36,437 nt of DNA, taken from NCBI GenBank assembly GCA_040758475.1, contig JBFLVN010000005.1, positions 1 through 36,437 on the forward strand, in the 5' to 3' direction. Both the position numbers and the translations under genes were made by a program. How positions within the stretch are numbered: position 1 is the first letter of the stretch; every line of letters begins with the position of its first letter. The DNA is from JBFLVN01 sp040758475 (GTDB taxonomy: Bacteria; JAGRBM01). Positions 30,828-36,437 of the stretch are shown here, piece after piece. Below the pieces are notes generated by a model that saw only the letters and a program-made list of their open reading frames with translations, ran no database searches and was not told where the DNA came from.

Positions 30828-31610
30828 ATGGAACACCAACCCAATAAGCTCCGCGGACTCGTTCGCCTCACGGCTTTTCTTGGAATCACGCTCTTCTTCG
30901 TCCTTCGAAACTTCGTCACAAGTCTCTTCCTGAAAAGCTGTCCTCACCGTTGCTCCCGGCTCGCCCAGGAGTGGGCCCGAATCCTCATCCGGGGTCTTGG
31001 CGTACGGCTCGAAGTCTGGGGATCGCCCCCCGAGGGGACGGCCCTTCTCGTCTCCAACCACCGCTCCTACATCGACATTGCGGCCATCCTCTCCCAGGTG
31101 CCTTCGACCTTCCTCGCCAAGGCCGAGGTGGCCGATTGGCCCGTCGTGGGGCGCGCGGCCCGCGTGAACAACACCGTTTTCGTCCAACGGGAAGACCGGG
31201 ACAGCCGCCGCCAGGCCCGCCTGGGGGCACAGGACCACCTCACCCAGGGCCTCACGTTCACGGCCTTCCCGGAAGGGACGACCGCGCGGGCGCCCGAAGT
31301 CCTGCCCTTCAGCCCGGGGCTCTTCGAGGTCGCCCACAAGAACCAGTTCCCCGTGTGCCCCGTGGCGATCGAATACGGCGACCCGGAAGACGCCTGGGTC
31401 GGGGACGAATCCTTCTTTGGCCACTTTCTCCGATGCCTTGGAAAGCGCACCGTCCATATCCGCCTCGCCTTCGGTCCCGTGCTTGGAGAGAGAAGCGCCC
31501 AGGAACTTCGGGAATTCTCCGAACGCTGGATTCGCAGCAACCTGCGAGCGCCCGTCCTCGAATGGGAAGCGGGCAGCGCCCCGGCTCTTCCGAAACTGTC
31601 GGCTGCGTGA
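30828..31610 (+). CDS. 1-acyl-sn-glycerol-3-phosphate acyltransferase-like protein (PlsC family)
   Basis: The LPLAT/PlsC fold is clear in this 260-residue protein. The catalytic HxxxxD motif is at residues 78-83 (NHRSYID), block II is VFVQRED (117-123) and the substrate-binding block III is FPEGTT (147-152). A membrane segment precedes it (residues 13-32). It would transfer an acyl group to a lysophospholipid or similar acceptor at the inner membrane. A GNAT-type gene follows after 34 bp on the same strand, so they may work together. The exact acceptor cannot be told, and it may not be the housekeeping PlsC. Confidence 0.88.
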   Translation: MEHQPNKLRGLVRLTAFLGITLFFVLRNFVTSLFLKSCPHRCSRLAQEWARILIRGLGVRLEVWGSPPEGTALLVSNHRSYIDIAAILSQVPSTFLAKAEVADWPVVGRAARVNNTVFVQREDRDSRRQARLGAQDHLTQGLTFTAFPEGTTARAPEVLPFSPGLFEVAHKNQFPVCPVAIEYGDPEDAWVGDESFFGHFLRCLGKRTVHIRLAFGPVLGERSAQELREFSERWIRSNLRAPVLEWEAGSAPALPKLSAA

Positions 31611-31644
31611 GGGATTTCCTTAAAAAGGAAAGGGAGAAACCGTC

Positions 31645-32454
31645 ATGGGGAAAGAAAACGGATACAAAGTGGAATACCTGGACCGGCCCGGCCGATCCTT
31701 CTCGATGGGAAAGATTTATCGGCTCGTGGAAGAACTCCGGAGTATCGCCGCCACCTGCTTTGACGAGATTCCCGACTACCAATGCCTCAAGGGAACCCGG
31801 GAGGAACTCTCAGACAAGGTGATCACCCTGGCGCGGGATGAGAGCGGCAAGGCCGTGGGCTTCTGCTCCGCCGCCCTCCTTCCCGTCAGCGGCGTGGGGG
31901 ACGTGCTCCATCTGGGCCTTACCTGCGTGCGGAGCGACGCCCGGGGCGGCCGCCTCACCCATCAACTCACTTCGCGGCTCCTGGCCGAGTATCTCCTGCG
32001 GCACCCCCTCTCGAAAATCTGGGTGAGCAACGTGGCCTGCGTCCTTAGCAGCCTGGGGAACGTGGCCCTCAACTTTGACGACATCTACCCCTCCCCCTTC
32101 GGGCCCGAACATCCTTCGGAAAACCACCTCGCCATCGCCAGGGCCATTAGCGCCCAGTACCGGGAAAAGATCTACATCAAGCCCACGGCCCTGTTCGATA
32201 CGGCCCACTTCGTCTTCCGGGGAAGCGTCGAAGGGACGGTCTTCGAGAAGGGCGAATACGATTCGCGCTACCGCCACCGGGACGACGAGCTAAACGATTT
32301 CTACGGCTGCCTGATGGAATTCGAGAACGGCGACGAGGTGCTTCAGGTGGGCAATTGCTCGCTTCTCACCCTCGTTCGCTACTTCTTCAAGGGCCAGCGC
32401 CGCGCGGGTGCTTCGCGCCGCACGGAAGCGGTTCCTTCGATTATCCCCGCGTAA
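31645..32454 (+). CDS. GNAT superfamily acetyl/acyltransferase, substrate unknown
   Basis: The 269-residue product carries a GNAT-type core. After an N-terminal alpha/beta segment (CFDEIPDYQCLKGTREELSD), strand GKAVGFCSAALL leads to HLGLTCVRSDARGGRLTHQL (residues 89-107), which fits the acyl-CoA pyrophosphate-binding motif A (RxxGGR). A distinctive stretch NVACVLSSLGNVALNF and YPSPFGPEHPSENHL follows, then FVFRGSVEGTVFEK. This resembles a conserved but functionally uncharacterised family. The ATG has GGGAG upstream. It is adjacent to the PlsC-like gene, and the stop is 4 bp from a convergent hydrolase. A role in N-acylation is possible, not shown. Confidence 0.75.
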   Translation: MGKENGYKVEYLDRPGRSFSMGKIYRLVEELRSIAATCFDEIPDYQCLKGTREELSDKVITLARDESGKAVGFCSAALLPVSGVGDVLHLGLTCVRSDARGGRLTHQLTSRLLAEYLLRHPLSKIWVSNVACVLSSLGNVALNFDDIYPSPFGPEHPSENHLAIARAISAQYREKIYIKPTALFDTAHFVFRGSVEGTVFEKGEYDSRYRHRDDELNDFYGCLMEFENGDEVLQVGNCSLLTLVRYFFKGQRRAGASRRTEAVPSIIPA

Positions 32455-32458
32455 CGAT

Positions 32459-33415
32459 TTAACCGAGGGCCATTTCCATGGACGGCGAGTTCCGGGTGCT
32501 ACGGCGCCGGGGGCTCGCCGCGTGTCTTTCGACGAAGCGTCCGATTTCTTCGAGGGCCATCTTCCCTTCGGGGAGGATCGGGGCGAAGAAGTGCCAGACG
32601 TGGAACATGTCCTTCCACCGGCGAAGGCTCACCCGTACGCCAAAATCCCTCGCCCGGTCGGCCAGGCGGGTCGCATCGTCGAGGAGGGCTTCGTTTGTCC
32701 CCGCCTGGATGAGAAGAGGAGGAAGTCCCGAGAGGTCCGTCCCAAGAGGATCGGCCCACGGATGAACGGCCTTCCCCTCCCCCAAGTAGAGGCGGCCCAG
32801 GAGTTTTAATCCTTCCGGCTCGATCATGGGGTCCTTGGAGGCATTCCGGAGAAGGGACCGCCCCGTCCCGAGGAGATCGACCCAGGGGCAAAGGCAAAGG
32901 CCCGCCGCGGGAAGAGGCGTACCCGCGTCGCGAATGGCCAGGAGCGCCGAGATGGTGAGGCCGCCGCCCGCCGAATCGCCCGCCAGGAATACCCGGCGGC
33001 TCCCGACGCCTTGCTCCAGAAGCCAGCCGTAGGCCGCGCAGGCGTCTTCCACCGCCGCCGGAAACGGGTGCTCCGGGGCCAGGCGATAGCCCAGCGAAAG
33101 GACGCGTGATCGCGCCTGCCGCGAAAGGGCCGCGACCAGGGAGCGGTGGGTTTTGAGCGATCCAAGGGCGTAGCCGCCGCCGTGGAAGTAGAGGATCACC
33201 CGGGCTGGATCGGCCCCCGGCGCCTCCACCCATTCGGCGGGGACGCCGCCCGCGAGAACAGATTCCCGGCGGACGTCGGAGGGGACTGGGAAAAGAGCGG
33301 AAGCTTGTTCCATGCCCGAGCGAAGCTCCGGGATGGAAAGAGTTAAGCCGCCCCCGCGTTGCGCTTCACGGTCCCTGAGGAGTTTGAGAACGAATCCAAG
33401 CTGCGGACTTGCCAA
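32459..33415 (-). CDS. Alpha/beta hydrolase, hormone-sensitive lipase family
   Basis: This 318-residue esterase-like enzyme belongs to the HSL (family IV) group. The oxyanion HGGG is at residues 78-81 (YFHGGGYALGS), nucleophile Ser148 in GDSAGGG, and His272 in DMFHVWHF. At the usual catalytic acid position the sequence is GTNEALLDDA: Asn241-Glu242 stands where many members have Asp, so Glu242 or a nearby Asp probably serves. The start is TTG 33415, preceded by GAGGG with six bases spacing, giving the usual N-terminus MASPQLGFVLKLLR. A promoter is predicted upstream. The substrate is unknown. Confidence 0.88.
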   Translation of the reverse strand: MASPQLGFVLKLLRDREAQRGGGLTLSIPELRSGMEQASALFPVPSDVRRESVLAGGVPAEWVEAPGADPARVILYFHGGGYALGSLKTHRSLVAALSRQARSRVLSLGYRLAPEHPFPAAVEDACAAYGWLLEQGVGSRRVFLAGDSAGGGLTISALLAIRDAGTPLPAAGLCLCPWVDLLGTGRSLLRNASKDPMIEPEGLKLLGRLYLGEGKAVHPWADPLGTDLSGLPPLLIQAGTNEALLDDATRLADRARDFGVRVSLRRWKDMFHVWHFFAPILPEGKMALEEIGRFVERHAASPRRRSTRNSPSMEMALG

Positions 33416-33457
33416 CGAGGGGGCCCTCTTTCGACGCCGTGGCGACTTCCTCGTGAA

Positions 33458-33485
33458 ATTGTATCAACAACTGGGATTCCCGCAA
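33458..33485 (-). promoter_or_regulatory. Predicted promoter of the alpha/beta hydrolase gene
   Basis: In the 114-bp gap before the hydrolase, TTGCGG (33480-33485) and TACAAT (33458-33463) are 16 bp apart on the minus strand. The -10 is good and the -35 only keeps TTG. It separates the hydrolase from the upstream nucleotidyltransferase operon. The rest of the gap shows nothing else. Confidence 0.5.
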
Positions 33486-33529
33486 GATACCGGCTGCAAA
33501 TGTTACAAATGTGACGGAGAAGAAGGCTT

Positions 33530-34288
33530 CTAGCGGCCAAGTTTCAGGATGGCCGGAAGCACTTCCCGCTCAGCCTTCTCGATATCGCCCGGGAAGTCGA
33601 TTTCGGTCCAGGGAAGGCGGGTTACGTCCTCGTGGCCGAAGCGGCCCGCCAGTACCATTTCCCTTAAAACGTCATCGTAAGAGTCCTGGCGCCCCGGCCC
33701 CGTGGCGCGCTTCTTTGTCTGCTCGATGAGGAAGGGAAGATCCGCCGGGTCCACTTTGAAGAACCCAATGGACTCGCCCACCTGATCGGCTTCGCCGGTC
33801 CATTTCTTCCGAAAGTCGATGGGCTTTCCCCGCTTAATTGGGACCAGGACCGGGTCGTCGTCGGCCGTCGAATACTCCCGATCGATCAAAAGCGCCGTCC
33901 GGTGTTTGGAAGAGAGAAGCTGGCGGAGCATGTCCGTGGGATAGAGAACGTCGCCATCCATGATGAGGATGGGTTCTTGAGCCCCTTCGAGTTCGGGAAT
34001 GGAAACATGAAAGCTCAGGACGCTTCCCTCCCGAAAATCCAGGTTTTCGATGGTCCGGACTTTAAGGGGATATTTGGAAGTGAGGTCGCCTAGTTTTTTT
34101 CGGACGAGTTCACGCTGGTGGCCCACGACGACGACGAACTCCTTCGCCCCGATTTTCACGAGGTGCTCCATGTGCCATTCGAGCAAAGTCTTGCCGCCGA
34201 ATTCGAGGAGAATCTTATGGGAGTTCTCGTATTTGGGCCCAAGCCGGCTTCCCCGGCCCGCCACGTACAGAACCGCTTTGAGTGCCAC
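33530..34288 (-). CDS. Sugar/alcohol-phosphate nucleotidyltransferase (NTP transferase fold)
   Basis: This 252-residue enzyme has the GT-A-like nucleotidyltransferase fold. The signature AGRGSRL is at residues 10-16, with the conserved Lys25 (HKILLEFGGKTLLEWHM). The metal-binding DGDV is at 111-114, SIGFFKVD follows, and the C-terminal EIDFPGDIEKA (229-239) supplies further acidic ligands. It resembles COG1213-type cytidylyltransferases, including inositol-1-phosphate and phosphocholine types, and should make an activated NDP-alcohol. The start is GTG 34288 with GGAGG upstream. It is the last gene of a three-gene operon with a CDP-alcohol phosphotransferase, which supports CTP use. Confidence 0.85.
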   Translation of the reverse strand: MALKAVLYVAGRGSRLGPKYENSHKILLEFGGKTLLEWHMEHLVKIGAKEFVVVVGHQRELVRKKLGDLTSKYPLKVRTIENLDFREGSVLSFHVSIPELEGAQEPILIMDGDVLYPTDMLRQLLSSKHRTALLIDREYSTADDDPVLVPIKRGKPIDFRKKWTGEADQVGESIGFFKVDPADLPFLIEQTKKRATGPGRQDSYDDVLREMVLAGRFGHEDVTRLPWTEIDFPGDIEKAEREVLPAILKLGR

Positions 34289-34309
34289 GGTGAATTTCCT
34301 CCGGTGGAT

Positions 34310-35320
34310 TTACAGATCGGCCGCCGTCTCGGCGCGTACGCGCTCGGAGAGGCCTTTCAAATGGGCTTCTTCCAGATACAGGAACGCGCCGCCCAGGATG
34401 GCGAAAAAGACCTCGCGGCCCCTGCGCAGGATAGCGAACGAGACGCCGAGCGGCGCCGGAAGCCCGAAGACGTGGAAGAGGAACGCGATGCCCGATTCCT
34501 GGACGCCGAGCGATCCGGGAACGAAAAAGCCAAGTCCCTTGGCCACGGTCCCCAGGGCTTCGATGGAGAGGGCGACGCTCCATGAGATAGGATGCCCCAA
34601 AAGCCAGCAGACGCTCCAGACTTCGAGCGTGCCGATGAGCCAGCCCAAGAGATGGAAGAAATAACTCGCCGCGAAACGGCCCCGCTCCGTGCGGTAGAAA
34701 TGCCGGATGCGCTCGTCGATCCGGAGAAGTTCGGCCCGCCGTTCTTCCGAAGCCTTGAAGCCGAAAAGCCCCAGGAACTTGAGCGCCCCCTCGAAGAGCC
34801 CCTTGCGCTGGGCCCAGAAGAAAAGCCCCGCCACGCTCCAAGAACCCGCCGTGACGACAGCGAGCCCGATCCGGAGGGAAGAATCCGGAGGGGCAGCGCC
34901 AAGCGCGGCAAGGGAGCCCAGGGCGATGAACGTTACCTGGGCCAGAGTCATCAGGGACTTGGCGACGACGACGCCCGTGGCGCCCTCTCCGCCCGGCACG
35001 CCCCGCTTGTGGAGGAGATAAACCTTTACGGGCTCGCCGCCCAGGTACGCCGAAGGGACGACCTGATTGACGCACTCGCCGGCCATGCGAATCCGGAAAA
35101 GGCGAAGATAGGGTGGAAGGGAGGCGGCGCCGCTGAAAGCAAAACGCCAACCGAGCGTATCGAACAGGTAGACGCCAACATAAGGGAGAACCGCGAGCGG
35201 CGCCCGGCCTCCCAAGGCCTTGAACGCGCCGAGCACTTCCCCGGGGCCCGCTTGCACGACGAACCACGCAAAGAGCCCCACTCCCAGAGCCAGGAGCACG
35301 AGGCGAATAACGACCTTCAC
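34310..35320 (-). CDS. Flippase-like/LPG synthase transmembrane-domain protein (UPF0104 type)
   Basis: This 336-residue inner-membrane protein has about six to eight hydrophobic segments, the first at residues 2-22. Family motifs are present: PSAYLGGEPVKVYLLHKR in the middle and FFVPGSLGVQESG near the end, as in the TIGR00374/LPG_synthase_TM group. It has no attached catalytic domain. Relatives are linked to flipping or transfer of lipid-linked groups. The GTG start at 35320 overlaps the stop of the upstream CDP-alcohol phosphotransferase (GTGA), so the two are coupled. It probably handles the lipid product of its neighbours. Confidence 0.85.
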   Translation of the reverse strand: MKVVIRLVLLALGVGLFAWFVVQAGPGEVLGAFKALGGRAPLAVLPYVGVYLFDTLGWRFAFSGAASLPPYLRLFRIRMAGECVNQVVPSAYLGGEPVKVYLLHKRGVPGGEGATGVVVAKSLMTLAQVTFIALGSLAALGAAPPDSSLRIGLAVVTAGSWSVAGLFFWAQRKGLFEGALKFLGLFGFKASEERRAELLRIDERIRHFYRTERGRFAASYFFHLLGWLIGTLEVWSVCWLLGHPISWSVALSIEALGTVAKGLGFFVPGSLGVQESGIAFLFHVFGLPAPLGVSFAILRRGREVFFAILGGAFLYLEEAHLKGLSERVRAETAADL

Positions 35321-36429
35321 GGGCCAGCCACCACCGGCGGGCCCGCCTTCGGCGCGGGGCGGCCGCGAAGCTGAATCCAGAGGGCGAGCACCCAGAAACC
35401 GTGGATGCCCACGGCGGCGAGCCAAAGGAACCAATCCAGCCTCCCCGCCAGGACGAAGGCCAAAATCACCACCGAAAAATCCCGCGTGGCGGCGGAATCG
35501 ATGAGGCGCGAGAGCCGGGGGTCTTTTTTATCCTCCGGCAGGAGGAGCCCCCGCAGGACGACGGCGAAACTGGCCAAGGCTCCGAGCACGACGCTCGTAC
35601 CGAGAATTTCAACCGGCGCCGCCAAGCCCGCCCGCTGCACGCCGACAGCAATGGCCGCGAAAAGCGAAATATGGACCACCTGATCGGCCGCGAGGTCGAG
35701 CCACTTTCCGATTTTTGTTTCCTTGAAAACAGCCCGGGCGATGTCACCGTCCACACAGTCGATGATAGCTGAAAGTTGAAAAATGAGGGCGCCCCAAAGG
35801 GCACCCTGCGGCGTGCCCTGGGAAAACGCCCAGGCGGCTGCAAGGCCCACGATCATGGCCAGGATGGTCACCTGATTCGGCGTCACGGGCGTGTGCACGA
35901 GAACTTTGGAAAGATACCGGCCCACGGGGCGGTTGAAATACTTGTCCACGATTCCATCGGCCGAACTCGTGAGCGATGCCCAGTAGTTTTTCGCAAGGAG
36001 CTGCGCATCTTTTCTATCCGTGGCCAGCCCCGCCACTCCTTCGGCCACGACGGCAGGAGAATTTTCCAGGGACTTTTCAATCGTCTCTCGAAAAGCGTTG
36101 GTCACACCGATGGGAAGCGGGCCGCCGCGTTTCTGCACGAGCCGCCCCCGCGAGTTCAAAAGCCGCTTCACGTCGGCGGCGCCCACAAACACTCCGGTCG
36201 AAGCGAGCAAGAAAGGCCCTTGCACGTTTGGAAGAGAGGGAACCACGTCGAATGAAACGCCAAGGGCTTGGGTCCGGTGGAACCCTGGAAGCGGCTCCTT
36301 GGAAACGACCGTGATCCTGGAACATCCGGCCCGGTGGGCCGCGACGACGAGACGCTCGATCACGGAAAGAGCAACGATCCGCTGATCGCCGGAATTCCCC
36401 TCGCGTACGATGATGGCCGGAAGGCTCAT
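35317..36429 (-). CDS. CDP-alcohol phosphotransferase with degenerate N-terminal nucleotidyltransferase domain
   Basis: The 370-residue protein has two parts. The C-terminal half is a membrane CDP-alcohol phosphotransferase with the complete motif D224-x2-D227-G228-x2-A231-R232-x8-G241-x3-D245-x3-D249 and about five or six spans. The N-terminal 150 residues look like a worn nucleotidyltransferase domain (SVIERLVVAAHRAGCSRITV) lacking the AGxGxR loop and the metal-binding Asp (LLASTGVFVG). The linker SSADGIVDKYFNRPVGRYLS matches my memory of bifunctional inositol-phosphate cytidylyltransferase/phosphotransferase proteins. It overlaps the next gene. The acceptor is unknown. The ATG at 36429 is near the window edge. 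Confidence 0.87.
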   Translation of the reverse strand: MSLPAIIVREGNSGDQRIVALSVIERLVVAAHRAGCSRITVVSKEPLPGFHRTQALGVSFDVVPSLPNVQGPFLLASTGVFVGAADVKRLLNSRGRLVQKRGGPLPIGVTNAFRETIEKSLENSPAVVAEGVAGLATDRKDAQLLAKNYWASLTSSADGIVDKYFNRPVGRYLSKVLVHTPVTPNQVTILAMIVGLAAAWAFSQGTPQGALWGALIFQLSAIIDCVDGDIARAVFKETKIGKWLDLAADQVVHISLFAAIAVGVQRAGLAAPVEILGTSVVLGALASFAVVLRGLLLPEDKKDPRLSRLIDSAATRDFSVVILAFVLAGRLDWFLWLAAVGIHGFWVLALWIQLRGRPAPKAGPPVVAGP

Positions 36430-36437
36430 GCGAGAAG

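Noticed and set aside
30950..31822. Plus-strand open frame of 290 codons overlapping the acyltransferase in another frame
   Set aside because: Low-complexity Pro/Gly/Arg-rich translation. The overlapping frame carries the conserved PlsC motifs.

Overview
This 36.4 kb window is from a GC-rich, probably Gram-negative bacterium. About two thirds of it is one very long core translation/transcription locus on the minus strand; the rest is a small lipid and housekeeping neighbourhood. The protein sequences look deltaproteobacteria-like in a broad sense (Desulfobacterota, Myxococcota, Bdellovibrionota or a relative). That placement is impression only. No phylogeny was run.

Layout of the core, in the direction of transcription (right to left): tRNA-Tyr, tRNA-Gly, tRNA-Thr, tuf copy 2, rpmG, tRNA-Trp, secE, nusG, rplK, rplA, rplJ, rplL, rpoB, rpoC, rpsL, rpsG, fusA, tuf copy 1, rpsJ, rplD, rplW, rplB, rpsS, rplV, rpsC, rplP, rpmC, rpsQ, rplN, rplX, rplE, rpsN, rpsH, rplF, rplR, rpsE, rpmD, rplO, and secY, which runs off the left edge. 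This joins the classical secE-nusG-rplKAJL-rpoBC, str, S10 and spc operons. One universal gene is missing from its place: rplC (L3), normally between rpsJ and rplD, where only 42 bp remain.

Regulatory elements visible in the core are: a promoter before tRNA-Tyr; a terminator-like hairpin followed by a TTGACA promoter between nusG and rplK; an L10-type autoregulatory leader before rplJ; a strong attenuator-type terminator between rplL and rpoB; a TTGACA-17-TATAAG promoter before rpsL, bracketed by a perfect 11-bp inverted repeat; and a terminator-like hairpin only 5 bp before secY.

Right of the core (27.7 to 32.5 kb) lie a secreted PhoA-type alkaline phosphatase, a BolA protein, an ABC1/UbiB-type kinase-like protein, a PlsC-type acyltransferase and a GNAT-type transferase of unknown substrate. 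A convergent HSL-family alpha/beta hydrolase follows.

The right end (33.5 to 36.4 kb) is a compact minus-strand operon: a CDP-alcohol phosphotransferase with a degenerate nucleotidyltransferase domain at its N-terminus, a flippase-like multi-spanning membrane protein, and a separate intact nucleotidyltransferase. Together they look like a pathway that activates a phospho-alcohol (possibly inositol phosphate), transfers it to a lipid or polyol, and handles the product in the membrane. This is the best candidate for an undescribed pathway here. No insertion sequences, CRISPR arrays or prophage genes were seen. Apart from the tRNA cluster region (tuf copy 2 to the phosphatase, with four short gaps), no gene-free stretch exceeds about 230 bp.
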